Source: an uncultured Bacteroidota bacterium
GTDB taxonomy: Bacteria > Bacteroidota > Bacteroidia > Flavobacteriales > Flavobacteriaceae
Reading direction: 5' to 3'
DNA length: 64,000 nt
Assembly: GCA_902635965.1 (NCBI GenBank)
Contig: CACPQA010000001.1
Coordinates: 124,001 to 188,000 of the forward strand
Shown here piece after piece: positions 43,110 to 51,917 of the stretch. A program made the translations under genes and the position numbers. Every line of letters starts with the position of its first letter. The stretch's first letter is position 1. The notes below the pieces were generated by a model. That model made no database searches. It was given only the letters and a program-made list of their open reading frames with translations, and was not told the origin of the DNA.

Positions 43110-43541
43110 ATGAATTATAAATTCAAGATACTTTCCGAAAAAAATATAAATGAAATTGTTTATTTGGTTGACAAACTTAATGAAAATAAAATACCAAAAA
43201 ACGTTTTAACTAGAAGGCAAAAGGAAATGTTTTCCCAAAATTATGAATGCATTGGTGTACTTATAAAAGCTAAATTAATAGGCGTTGTCGGATTATGGTT
43301 TCAAACTAGATTGTATTCAGGTAGGTCGTGTGAGTTGGATCATGTTTATATTCTTCCTGAATACAGGAGGTTTGGTGTCGGGTCAAAACTTATTTCCTTT
43401 GTTGAAGAATATGTTTGTAATAAAGGCTTCGAGTGTGTGGAATTAAATACTTACTCACAAAATACTTTGTCCCACAAATTTTACTACAACTGTGGTTTTA
43501 AAATTCTTGGTTTTCATTTTATAAAACATATTGATATTTAG
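43110..43541 (+). CDS. GNAT-family N-acetyltransferase
   Basis: 143 residues. The GNAT fold is shown by the beta4-alpha3 region CELDHVYILPEYRRFGVGSKL (R/QxxGxG/A acetyl-CoA loop as RRFGVGS), followed by ECVELNTYSQNTLSHKFYYNCGF. The substrate is not predictable. The gene is divergent from the VanY-type gene and directly upstream of the tRNA-Gly gene. Confidence 0.88.
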   Translation: MNYKFKILSEKNINEIVYLVDKLNENKIPKNVLTRRQKEMFSQNYECIGVLIKAKLIGVVGLWFQTRLYSGRSCELDHVYILPEYRRFGVGSKLISFVEEYVCNKGFECVELNTYSQNTLSHKFYYNCGFKILGFHFIKHIDI

Positions 43542-43556
43542 TATATTTAATGACAA

Positions 43557-43629
43557 GCGGAAGTAGCTCAGTTGGTAGAGCATCAGCCTTCCAAGCTGAT
43601 TGTCGCCGGTTCGAACCCGGTCTTCCGCT
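43557..43629 (+). tRNA. tRNA-Gly (anticodon UCC)
   Basis: 73 nt. The acceptor stem GCGGAAG pairs with CTTCCGC, with discriminator T. The D-stem GCTC/GAGC, anticodon stem TCAGC/GCTGA with loop CTTCCAA giving UCC, 5-nt variable loop, and T-stem GCCGG/CCGGT (one G-U) with loop TTCGAAC are all complete. CCA is not encoded. It lies between the GNAT gene and the first regulatory-domain gene. Confidence 0.97.
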
Positions 43630-43665
43630 CTACATTAATAATTAAATGAAAAATCGCTTTACAAA

Positions 43666-44394
43666 ATGAAAAAAATTATAATATTCATCTTTTTAAGTTT
43701 TTCATTTGTAGCTTTTTCTCAAGAAAAAAGGGTCATATTAAGAGGAAAGTTAATGTATAGAAATAGTAATGTAATTGCTGCTAATGTTATTAATAACACC
43801 AATCAAAATAATACGATAACCGATACTAATGGTGAGTTTGAAATTTTAGCTGGAGTTGGAGATGAAATTATTTTTTCATCTGTAGAGTTTAAAATAAGAA
43901 CGGTAAAAATAACAAAGGAGATAATGAAAAAAAACAGATTGGTAGTCGAGGTAAATGAGAGGGTTAATTTTCTAGACGAAGTAGTTATTAGTCCAGATAA
44001 TACAGATAAGTTTCTTGATCTTAAAGAGGAGGAGTTTAAAAAAGTCGACTACATAGACGACAAGTCAACTGCAGTTGAAAATGAAATTATTCGACAAAAC
44101 CAGCTATACAGAGGTATAAATATTGTGAATGTAGCGAAGCTTCTTGCAAAAGTTCTAAGAGATGGTAAAATGGAGGAGGAAATAAAACTTACTCCATCAA
44201 AAGCTTTACCTCTTGTTTTCGATATAAATTTTTTTGTGAGTGACTTAGGTTTAAAAAATTTTGAAATAATTGGTTTTCTTGAATTAATGGACAAAAAACA
44301 AGAGATTAAAAGTCTGCTCAAAAAAAACAAAGAGTTTGAATTAATTGAGTATTTGTTTAATGAGTCAAAAAAATTTAAAAATTCCTCCCGTTGA
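43666..44394 (+). CDS. Exported carboxypeptidase-regulatory-like-domain protein
   Basis: 242 residues. Signal peptide MKKIIIFIFLSFSFVAFSQ, then a CarboxypepD_reg-like beta-sandwich (about 22-105: VILRGKLMYRNSNVIAANVI, TITDTNGEFEI, GDEIIFSS), then a helical C-terminal part with no family I know. A shared arrangement of domain plus helical tail is seen in the next gene, which is a paralogue. Both lie upstream of a DUF6702-like protein and an M1 peptidase in the same direction. The role is unknown; the family often appears in surface-exposed proteins of Bacteroidota. Confidence 0.82.
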   Translation: MKKIIIFIFLSFSFVAFSQEKRVILRGKLMYRNSNVIAANVINNTNQNNTITDTNGEFEILAGVGDEIIFSSVEFKIRTVKITKEIMKKNRLVVEVNERVNFLDEVVISPDNTDKFLDLKEEEFKKVDYIDDKSTAVENEIIRQNQLYRGINIVNVAKLLAKVLRDGKMEEEIKLTPSKALPLVFDINFFVSDLGLKNFEIIGFLELMDKKQEIKSLLKKNKEFELIEYLFNESKKFKNSSR

Positions 44395-45159
44395 AAAAAT
44401 ATCAATTAGTAATTTTTTTTTTGGTCAATAATAGTTAGTGCCCAGAAATACAAACTGTTAACTGGATATGTTTTTGATTCTGAAATACCAATAGGCAATG
44501 TTCATGTAATTAACACATCTAGAGGAAATGCTGAGGTTACGGATATAAATGGATTATTTGAAATATCAGTTTCAATTGGAGAGAAATTAGTTTTTAGTTC
44601 TATTCAATATGAAAAATATGAATTGATTATTACAGAAAATATTTTTTCTTCTAAAGAAATAACCATTTATCTAAAAGGTTTTGTTAATGAGTTGGATGAA
44701 GTTATTGTAACAAATAATTCTCTAACAGGCAACTTAAAATATGATTTATTGGAATCAGGATTAGAAGAAAGGAAAAACTTTGATGATTTTGGTATTCCCG
44801 GATTTAAAGGTGAAAGGAAGGAGAAAATACAAAATGCTACACAATTACTTTTAGGTTTAGGTACCTCAATGCAAATTGATGTTGAGGCACTTTATAAACA
44901 TATTTCAGGTTACTACAAAAAACTAAAAAAAAGGAGATCTTTAGATTCTAAATTTCTATCAATTTTTTCGATCATAAAATTTTATGGTTTAATTTTTTTT
45001 ATTGAGAATTTTAATATTGATAATGATCAGGTATATGATTTTATTCTAGGATGTTCTGAAAATTCTGAAATTATCTATTATTTTAATCAAGATTTGCATC
45101 AAAAAGTGATTCAAGAACTTAATACTTACGCTAAAATTTACAACAATGAGTCTAACTAA
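44391..45159 (+). pseudogene. Second carboxypeptidase-regulatory-domain protein, frameshifted in a T10 run
   Basis: Reading begins at TTG 44391, overlapping the stop of the upstream paralogue, and gives MKKYQLVIFF. A run of ten T (44413-44422) then puts it out of frame, with a stop at 44436. Dropping one T restores a full signal peptide (MKKYQLVIFFWSIIVSAQ) and joins it to the domain in the other frame (KYKLLTGYVFDSEIPIGN, EVTDINGLFEI), which continues to 45159. Thus about 256 residues would form if the T run were nine long. The downstream frame on its own is intact and homologous to the gene before, so it has not decayed further. Explanations: sequencing error, recent mutation, or polymerase slippage. 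Confidence 0.8.
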
Positions 45160-45655
45160 TTTTATGATTTTTTTTATTCTTCAATTTGGTGCAAACGAAT
45201 ATCCAAGCCATGATTTTTACGTAAGCACAACAAGTGTTAATTTTGTCTTAGATAAAAATGAAATTCAAATCACATCACAATTTTTTGTGGATGATGTAGA
45301 AAATCTAATAAGATTTCAAACCTCAAATACCGCCTTAATTTTTGAAAAAAAATATAATGATGACATTAACTTGGTCATTGAGGACTTCATTCACAAAAAT
45401 TTTAAAATATCAATTAATAAAAAAAAGCAGGAATTAAAATATTTGGGATATGAATTGAAAGATGACTTATTGGTTGTTTATTACGAGGCAAAATTTTCCA
45501 ATTCTAAAAATTTTAAAATTGAAGTATACAACAGCTTTTTAGTCAATTTTATTGAAAGCCAAAAAAACATAGTTCATGTAAAATTTAAAAATTTAAAGAA
45601 AAGTTTCCTCTTAACTTCCTTAAATAAAACTTTTCAATATTCATTTGAGAAATGA
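45146..45655 (+). CDS. DUF6702-like exported protein
   Basis: 169 residues. A short hydrophobic start (NFMIFFILQFGA) is followed by an Ig-like beta-rich domain with HDFYVSTTSVNFVLDKNEIQ and IEVYNSFLVNFIESQKNIVH. The HDFYVS-type start, the length and the position before an M1 peptidase match DUF6702 of Flavobacteriia as I remember it. The function is unknown. It overlaps the preceding frameshifted gene by 14 bases and precedes the M1 gene by 31. Confidence 0.65.
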   Translation: MSLTNFMIFFILQFGANEYPSHDFYVSTTSVNFVLDKNEIQITSQFFVDDVENLIRFQTSNTALIFEKKYNDDINLVIEDFIHKNFKISINKKKQELKYLGYELKDDLLVVYYEAKFSNSKNFKIEVYNSFLVNFIESQKNIVHVKFKNLKKSFLLTSLNKTFQYSFEK

Positions 45656-45686
45656 AATTGATATATTTACGGTCAAAATATATTAA

Positions 45687-47930
45687 ATGATAAAAAGAAT
45701 TAAATTTTTAAGTTTTTTTTTAATTTTCACATCACCTTTTCTAACATCACAAGAAGTTAAAGCGCCAAGTGGACACAAAAACAATAATAAGTTCAAGCAA
45801 CTTTACGAAGAGTTTTCAACACCCAACAGATATAGAACGGCATCAGGTTCTCCCGGGAAAGATTATTATCAGCAGAAAGTTGATTATACAATGGATATTA
45901 TTTTAGACGATAAAAATGAAAAACTTTATGGTAACGAAAGAATTAATTATAAAAATAATTCACCAGACGAATTATCTTATTTATGGATTCAATTAGACCA
46001 AAATATAAGAGGAGACTACAATATGGAAGATATGAAAGCTTCTTCCGGAATTCCAGAGATGTCCTCTATTGACTCTTTTGTTGAGGAATTTACATCAGAA
46101 AAATTTGTTGGAGGCTTTAATATTGATAAGGTAACTGATGAGAGTGGTAGACCTCTAAGATTTACAATTAATAAAACAATGATGAGAGTTGATTTGCCAA
46201 ATCCAATAAAAAGTGGTCAAGTATTTAATTTCTCAATTAAATGGTGGTATAAAATTAACAACCATGTTCCTGCAAGAGATAGATCTGGTTATGAATATTT
46301 TAGTGAGGATGATAATAGAGCTTATGTTATAGCACAATTTTTTCCAAGGTTAGCTGTTTATAATGATGTTGAAGGTTGGCAAAATTATCAGTTTTGGGGC
46401 AACGGAGAGTTTGCTCTAAACTTTGGGGATTATGACGTAAAAATTACAGTTCCAGATGATCACATAATGGAAGCAACTGGTGAGCTACAAAACCCAAAAG
46501 ATGTATTGTCAAAGTCCGAGTTACAGAGATACAAAAAGGCCACCAATTCATTCGACAAACCAGTTATAATTGTTTCAGAAGAGGAGGTTAGAGAGAAAGA
46601 AAAGAAAAAGTCTAATGGAAAAAGCACGTGGCATTTTGTTGCAAAAAATGTTAGAGATTTCGCTTTCGCTTCCTCAAGAAAATTTATTTGGGATATGATG
46701 GCTGTTAAAATTGGTGGTAAAAATATAATAGCTTCATCTTTGTATCCAAAAGAAGGTAATCCTTTGTGGGAGGAATATTCTACTAGGGTTGTAGCACATA
46801 CCCTAAAAGTTTATTCAAAATATACATTTGATTATCCATATCCAAAAGCCGTTTCTGTACATTCAAAAAATCAGGGGATGGAATATCCAATGATCTGTTG
46901 GAATTATGGAAGACCAAATGAAGATGGATCTTACTCGGATAGAACTAAATATGCAATGATTAGTGTTATTATTCACGAGGTTGGACATAACTTTTTCCCA
47001 ATGATAGTTAATTCAGATGAAAGGCAGTGGGGCTGGATGGATGAAGGATTAGATTCCTTTGTCCAATATTTAACTGAACAAGAATTTGAGGAAGATTATC
47101 CCTCAAGAAGAGGAGATCCCTCAAAAATTATAAGGTATATGTCAGGTGATCAAGACTTTTTGTCTCCGATCATGTCAAACCCAGAGAATGTTTTTCAACT
47201 AGGTCCTAATGCCTACTCAAAACCAGCTACGGCATTAAATATTCTAAGAGAAACAATTATGGGACGCGAGTTATTTGATTTTTCATTTAAAACCTACGCC
47301 AAAAGGTGGAAATTTAAACATCCTACTCCAGAGGATTTTTTTAGAACTATGGAGGATGCATCTGCTGTAGACTTGGATTGGTTTTGGAGAGGATGGTTTT
47401 ATTCCACAGATGTTGTTGATATTGGTATTAAATCAGTGGATGATTATGTTATTTCTGAAAAACCATCAAAAGAAATTGATAGTATTTTATCTAAGTATGG
47501 TATGAAAGTTAGTGATTTAAATCCAACTGTTTTCATGCGAAAAAACACTAAAGAATCTGAAAAAAATTCTGAAATCGAATCAGATTTAACATCTGGTTTT
47601 GAAGCTTTAGATGCGGCTTTAGGTGATGATAAAAAATTACCTAAATACTTTTATGAAATACAATTTGAAAAACCTGGAGGGCTTGTTATGCCAATCATTG
47701 TTGATTACAGTTATGAAGATGGAACTAAAGAAAGGATTAAGTATCCTGTTCAGATTTGGAGAAAAAATGATTCTTTGGTAAAAAGACTTATAACCAGCGA
47801 CAAAAAATTAATAGGTGTTGACTTAGATCCGGAAGCTGAAACTGCAGATATTAATTTAAATAATAATTCTTGGCCAGAAAAAAATAATACTTCAGATTTT
47901 GATAAATTTAAAGAAAAAATAAAAGGCTAA
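45687..47930 (+). CDS. M1-family metallopeptidase, exported
   Basis: 747 residues with a signal peptide (FLSFFLIFTSPFLTSQ). The N-terminal domain is the M1 beta-saddle (VDYTMDIILDDKNEKLYGNE). The catalytic domain has the GxMEx motif (QGMEYPM, 396-402), the zinc site HEVGH (430-434) and the third ligand Glu453 in WGWMDEGLDSF. So it should be a functional aminopeptidase acting on imported or surface peptides. The C-terminal region is beta-rich. It follows the DUF6702-like gene in the same direction, and tatA comes 20 bases later. Confidence 0.93.
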   Translation: MIKRIKFLSFFLIFTSPFLTSQEVKAPSGHKNNNKFKQLYEEFSTPNRYRTASGSPGKDYYQQKVDYTMDIILDDKNEKLYGNERINYKNNSPDELSYLWIQLDQNIRGDYNMEDMKASSGIPEMSSIDSFVEEFTSEKFVGGFNIDKVTDESGRPLRFTINKTMMRVDLPNPIKSGQVFNFSIKWWYKINNHVPARDRSGYEYFSEDDNRAYVIAQFFPRLAVYNDVEGWQNYQFWGNGEFALNFGDYDVKITVPDDHIMEATGELQNPKDVLSKSELQRYKKATNSFDKPVIIVSEEEVREKEKKKSNGKSTWHFVAKNVRDFAFASSRKFIWDMMAVKIGGKNIIASSLYPKEGNPLWEEYSTRVVAHTLKVYSKYTFDYPYPKAVSVHSKNQGMEYPMICWNYGRPNEDGSYSDRTKYAMISVIIHEVGHNFFPMIVNSDERQWGWMDEGLDSFVQYLTEQEFEEDYPSRRGDPSKIIRYMSGDQDFLSPIMSNPENVFQLGPNAYSKPATALNILRETIMGRELFDFSFKTYAKRWKFKHPTPEDFFRTMEDASAVDLDWFWRGWFYSTDVVDIGIKSVDDYVISEKPSKEIDSILSKYGMKVSDLNPTVFMRKNTKESEKNSEIESDLTSGFEALDAALGDDKKLPKYFYEIQFEKPGGLVMPIIVDYSYEDGTKERIKYPVQIWRKNDSLVKRLITSDKKLIGVDLDPEAETADINLNNNSWPEKNNTSDFDKFKEKIKG

Positions 47931-47950
47931 TTTTAATATTTATTTTTATT

Positions 47951-48220
47951 ATGTATTTATTTATAAGTGGAGCCGAAATATTTTTTATTTTCTTTATAAT
48001 TCTTCTCGTTTTTGGAGCGGATAAAATACCCTCTTTTGCTCGTACACTTGCTAAAGGAATAGTACAAGTAAAACAGGCTACAAATGAAATTAAAAGTGAA
48101 ATTCAGAAAACAACAAAAGATAATCCAGTTAGCGAAATTAAAGATCAGATTGAGTCAGAAATAGATGAAGCAAAAAGTGACTTCGAGGATTTAACTGATT
48201 CAGTAAAAAGGAAAAATTAA
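47951..48220 (+). CDS. tatA: Twin-arginine translocase TatA/E subunit
   Basis: 89 residues. One N-terminal TM (about 4-22) with the FGADKIPSFARTLAKG hinge typical of TatA/Hcf106, then an amphipathic helix and an acidic tail. TatA oligomers form the pore for folded, twin-arginine proteins. The start MYLFISGAEIFFIF is normal for the family. No tatC is in the window. It overlaps the end of the convergent O-methyltransferase gene by 4 bases. Confidence 0.93.
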   Translation: MYLFISGAEIFFIFFIILLVFGADKIPSFARTLAKGIVQVKQATNEIKSEIQKTTKDNPVSEIKDQIESEIDEAKSDFEDLTDSVKRKN

Positions 48221-48864
48221 ACTTTAATACTTATACTTATCCCGTCTCTAATTGGTAATAATACTGTCTCCAAGTCTTTATGATTGGATAATTTTTGGTT
48301 AAATTTTTTTAAAATTTGAGTTTCTAAATCCTCATTATCGTCTGCTTTAACAACCTTACCGCTCCACAATACATTGTCAGAAATAAGCACACCTTTTTTT
48401 TTAAGTAACGGAATTATAAAATTTAAATATTTTAAATAATTTCTCTTATCAGCATCTAAAAAAATAAGATCATATTTATCTTTCAACATGGGGAGAATAT
48501 CTATTGCGTCACAAGTGAACTGTCTAATTTGGTTTTGCAGTCTGGAAAGATTAAAAAAGTAATTTTGAATTTTTTTCAATTCAAAATTATTGTCAATTGT
48601 GTCGATTGTTCCTTGTGTTTCTAGTCCTTCTGCCAAGCAAAGAGTTGAATATCCTGTAAAAGTGCCAATTTCTAGAATTTTTTTGGGTCTTATTATCTTG
48701 GAGACCATACTTAGAAATCTACCTTGATGCCTTCCACAAATCATTCTTGGATTAAGTGTTCTAATGTGAGTTTGTCTATTTAATTCTTTTAATATTTCAG
48801 ATTCTTTACTGCTGTGAGATATACAATAATCAAGTAATTTTTTACTTATAAAGTCCATGAACAA
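48217..48864 (-). CDS. SAM-dependent O-methyltransferase (caffeoyl-CoA type)
   Basis: 215 residues. The SAM motif is KILEIGTFTGYSTLCLAEGL, followed by the metal/SAM motif DLIFLDADKRNYLKYL and a late VLISDNVLWSGKVV, all diagnostic of the cation-dependent methyltransferase family 3. It methylates catechol-like or similar hydroxyls; the substrate is unknown. ATG at 48864 or 48858 could be the start (MFMDF). The gene is followed by nothing on the same strand within the operon; a 62-residue membrane protein gene is 25 bases upstream. Confidence 0.9.
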   Translation of the reverse strand: MFMDFISKKLLDYCISHSSKESEILKELNRQTHIRTLNPRMICGRHQGRFLSMVSKIIRPKKILEIGTFTGYSTLCLAEGLETQGTIDTIDNNFELKKIQNYFFNLSRLQNQIRQFTCDAIDILPMLKDKYDLIFLDADKRNYLKYLNFIIPLLKKKGVLISDNVLWSGKVVKADDNEDLETQILKKFNQKLSNHKDLETVLLPIRDGISISIKV

Positions 48865-48889
48865 GGATCTAAAATTAAATCAATAAATT

Positions 48890-49078
48890 TCATTCTTTGA
48901 CCACAACATAAAGTACAAAAAATAAAGCAGCTAGGAGAACACATATATATAGAAGGTGTTTTGATAAATCTTCCCCCCTAAAAAATCCTTTAAGTACTAT
49001 ATTATCTATAAGACTTATTAATAATCCAAGGAAAATCAAAAGAACTAAACCTCTATATTTTTTGACAAATTGTTTCAA
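48890..49078 (-). CDS. Small two-TM membrane protein
   Basis: 62 residues, basic N-terminus then two TMs (about 10-31 and 40-59) with the loop KGFFRGEDLSKHL. I do not recognise a family. It is encoded 25 bases upstream of the O-methyltransferase gene on the same strand, so it is likely expressed with it. Confidence 0.6.
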   Translation of the reverse strand: MKQFVKKYRGLVLLIFLGLLISLIDNIVLKGFFRGEDLSKHLLYICVLLAALFFVLYVVVKE

Positions 49079-49287
49079 CTATTATTTTTTACTATATATT
49101 TTGAAATTTATTTAAATATTTGATACCACGCAATAAATTCTTAAATATTAAATACTAATTGTAACATTTTAAATTTTGTATTTTTACAAAAATTAATATT
49201 TATGGAAATAATTCTTATTAAAATAAAATATATTCTAAATGTTAATTTGTTTCATGTTTAATTTTTTTTTTGGTTGATATGGTCAAG

Positions 49288-50532
49288 ATGGAATATAAAG
49301 TAATTATTATAACTCTTATTATTCTCTTTTATGGATGTGTACCACCCCCATATGAGCCGGAGAAGAGTGAAATTTCTACAAACGAACATTGGGAAAACAC
49401 TGGAAAAATCATTGCTTCATTTATTTCCTCATCCAGGACATTGGGTGTAAATACAAATACTGGTTCACCTTCTTTTAACGTTTCCTTCATCGCGTCTGCA
49501 AGTAATATTGATAGTTTGTCATGGAGTTTTCCTGGAGGAAAAACGAATGATTCTATAAGCGAAATCACAGAAACAGTTACTTACGAAAAATTTGGAAAAT
49601 TTGATGTAGGGCTCGAAGTTTTTAATGTTGACGACACAGATAAAAGATACTTCAAGGACTTTATAGATATTTTTTATAAAGATGATTTAGATTTTAGAGG
49701 TCTAGAAGCCACCAGCTGGAATGTTACTGGGACAAGTTCTGTTAGTTCAGATTTTCAGTATCCTAATGATTCCTCTGGAAACACCTATGAGTCATGGATT
49801 ACTATTCCGTACACTTCTGAACATACAGTTTCTGCGGATAAAAATTTTGAAAACTTTCCATCTAATAGTCTAACACTAGAATTTGAATACAAAATTGAGA
49901 AAGTACCTGTAATCTATATAACTGAGTCTTCAATTACAGGTACTTCAATTAGTTCGCCCTCAGATGCTGTTTACATTGATCCTCAATCAGCATCCTCTTC
50001 GGATACAAAAATAAATATTTCAAGTATTTATCCTGGTACCAGAAGGTTTTTGATAAAATATAATGGAATTACAATGTGGGTTGCTTCTAGCATGACAAAT
50101 AATGTATTTAAAAGAGCCAGCATTGATTTACCTTCACTGTCTTCATTTAATTTAAATATTGAAAGAAAAGAACTTGAAAAAGAAATTAAAGAAATTCCAT
50201 ATCCAACAGATCCGTCAGCCTTAAATACACAAATGCCTGTGTCAACTGTGACGTCTTCTCCTACCGAAGACACAGACGGTGATGGAGTTGCTAATTTAAT
50301 AGATGCGTTTCCACTAGATCCAGCAGAACAAATTGATACAGATGGTGACGGTATAGGCAATAATGCTGATAACGATGATGACGGAGACAAATATTTAGAT
50401 GTTACCGAAACTACGGCAGGTTCGGATCCACTGGACAAATTAAGTATTCCAAATTATTATGTAAGGCACTCTAGATATCCTTATATATTGAGTATAAGGA
50501 ATATGACTATAAAATTAAACTCTAAAAATTAA
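49288..50532 (+). CDS. Lipoprotein with PKD-like domain and TSP3 Ca-binding repeats
   Basis: I place the start at ATG 49288 (MEYKVIIITLIILFYGC), giving a lipobox with Cys in FYGC and 414 residues; upstream in-frame starts at 49270 (TTG) and 49279 would add a charged leader. The mature part holds a PKD-like segment (GSPSFNVSFIASASNIDSLS, then WSFPGG and FGKFDVGLEVFN), a lectin-like or jelly-roll middle, and C-terminal thrombospondin type 3 repeats (DTDGDGVANLIDAFPLDPAE, DTDGDGIGNNADNDDDGD). These bind calcium. It is probably exposed at the surface. The C-terminal end overlaps the convergent oxidase gene by 4 bases. Confidence 0.82.
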   Translation: MEYKVIIITLIILFYGCVPPPYEPEKSEISTNEHWENTGKIIASFISSSRTLGVNTNTGSPSFNVSFIASASNIDSLSWSFPGGKTNDSISEITETVTYEKFGKFDVGLEVFNVDDTDKRYFKDFIDIFYKDDLDFRGLEATSWNVTGTSSVSSDFQYPNDSSGNTYESWITIPYTSEHTVSADKNFENFPSNSLTLEFEYKIEKVPVIYITESSITGTSISSPSDAVYIDPQSASSSDTKINISSIYPGTRRFLIKYNGITMWVASSMTNNVFKRASIDLPSLSSFNLNIERKELEKEIKEIPYPTDPSALNTQMPVSTVTSSPTEDTDGDGVANLIDAFPLDPAEQIDTDGDGIGNNADNDDDGDKYLDVTETTAGSDPLDKLSIPNYYVRHSRYPYILSIRNMTIKLNSKN

Positions 50533-51908
50533 TCTGGAATTACTCTACCAGGATTTAATATGTTTTTTGGATCAAAAATTTTTTTTAGAGTCTTCATCAA
50601 GTTGATTTCTTCCGTTGACCTCGAGGTATACAGATATTTTTTTTTATCGAGTCCAATACCATGTTCTGCAGAAACAGAACCTCCATTCTCTTTAAGATTA
50701 GAATAGATTATATGATTAATCTTTTCTGTATTTTTTAAGGAGTTATCATTTTTTCCAATAATGAAATGAATATTGCCGTCTGCAACATGACCAAAAGTAA
50801 AAACATATTCAACAAATGATAGTTGTTTAAGTTTTTTTGTAGCGATTTGAACTTCCCTGTCAATTATAGGGATCGGTAAGCTAATGTCAAAATGTTGGTC
50901 AAACCTAGATTTTTTTGCTAACACAGAAACGTCTTCGCGCATATCCCAAATAATTTTTTGTTCTCTTTCATTTTGTGCAAGTAATGCATCTTCAATCAAG
51001 TTTTGTTCAGCCGCTCCAGAGATAAGTTCAGATAATTTGTCAAAATCACTACTTAAGTTAGAACCCAATGATTCAATAAATACATAAAATGGGTATGTGC
51101 CTGGTAGAAGAGATGAGTAGTTTTCAGAGGAATCTTGCATTGTTACATATGTCTCATTCCACATCAATTCAAAGCCCGTCAATGTTCCAGATAAACCTTT
51201 CTCGATAAATTTTAAAAGGTAGATAACTTTGTCATAACCTTTTAAGGCTACTAGTGCAGAACATCTTGATTCAGGTTTCTCTTCTAATTTAAGAATTACC
51301 TTAGTAACAATACCAAGGGTCCCTTCTGAACCTATGAAAAGTTGTTTTAGGTCATATCCAGAATTATCTTTTATTACTTTTTTCATTGATGAAATAACTT
51401 CTCCATTAGATAATACAGCTTCCAAGCCTAAAACTAATCCTCTTGTCATTCCATATTTCAATACTCTCAGTCCCCCAGCGTTAGTTGATACAACTCCTCC
51501 GATTTGAGCAGACCCTTTTGCTCCAAAATTTAGTGGTAAAAGAAGGTCCTTTTCATTAACAGCATTTATAGCATCCTCAACGATTACCCCAGACTGAAGA
51601 GTTATTGTTCTACTTTTTTCATCAATTTCTATAATTTTATTCATTCGGTCTAGGGAGACAATTATTTCATCCTTAAAGGTTTTAGTTGACCCTACTAAAT
51701 TTGTTAATCCTCCTTGTACTAAAACCTTTTGATTGTTTTCAAAACATACCTTCATAATTGAGGAAAGTTCATTAGTGTCTTTTGGGAACACTACTGCTAT
51801 AGCATTTGTAGGGATATCTGTTTTCCATATATGATCAAATCTTAATTTTTCGTTACCATCAGATAAAATACGATCTTCTCCTACTATTTTTTTTAGTTTG
51901 TCAACCAC
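50529..51908 (-). CDS. FAD-binding oxidoreductase (GlcD/D-2-hydroxyacid dehydrogenase type)
   Basis: 459 residues. FAD_binding_4 domain (about 35-215) with VLVQGGLTNLVGSTKTF, IGGVVSTNAGGLRVLKYGMT and GSEGTLGIVTKVIL; FAD-oxidase C domain with FTFGHVADGNIHFIIG and GSVSAEHGIGLDKKKYL. This matches D-lactate, glycolate and D-2-hydroxyglutarate dehydrogenases, and the donor is not decided by sequence. It lies 9 bases downstream of ald on the same strand, so the two are probably co-transcribed. Confidence 0.9.
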   Translation of the reverse strand: MVDKLKKIVGEDRILSDGNEKLRFDHIWKTDIPTNAIAVVFPKDTNELSSIMKVCFENNQKVLVQGGLTNLVGSTKTFKDEIIVSLDRMNKIIEIDEKSRTITLQSGVIVEDAINAVNEKDLLLPLNFGAKGSAQIGGVVSTNAGGLRVLKYGMTRGLVLGLEAVLSNGEVISSMKKVIKDNSGYDLKQLFIGSEGTLGIVTKVILKLEEKPESRCSALVALKGYDKVIYLLKFIEKGLSGTLTGFELMWNETYVTMQDSSENYSSLLPGTYPFYVFIESLGSNLSSDFDKLSELISGAAEQNLIEDALLAQNEREQKIIWDMREDVSVLAKKSRFDQHFDISLPIPIIDREVQIATKKLKQLSFVEYVFTFGHVADGNIHFIIGKNDNSLKNTEKINHIIYSNLKENGGSVSAEHGIGLDKKKYLYTSRSTEEINLMKTLKKIFDPKNILNPGRVIPD

Positions 51909-51917
51909 AAGCTTTGT

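Noticed and set aside
49254-49290. ATG at 49254 followed by a T10 run in front of the TSP3 lipoprotein, which would join the frame if one T were missing
   Set aside because: The fused leader (MFNFFLVDMVKMEYK...) places charges before the hydrophobic core, and good internal ATG starts exist, so no frameshift is needed.
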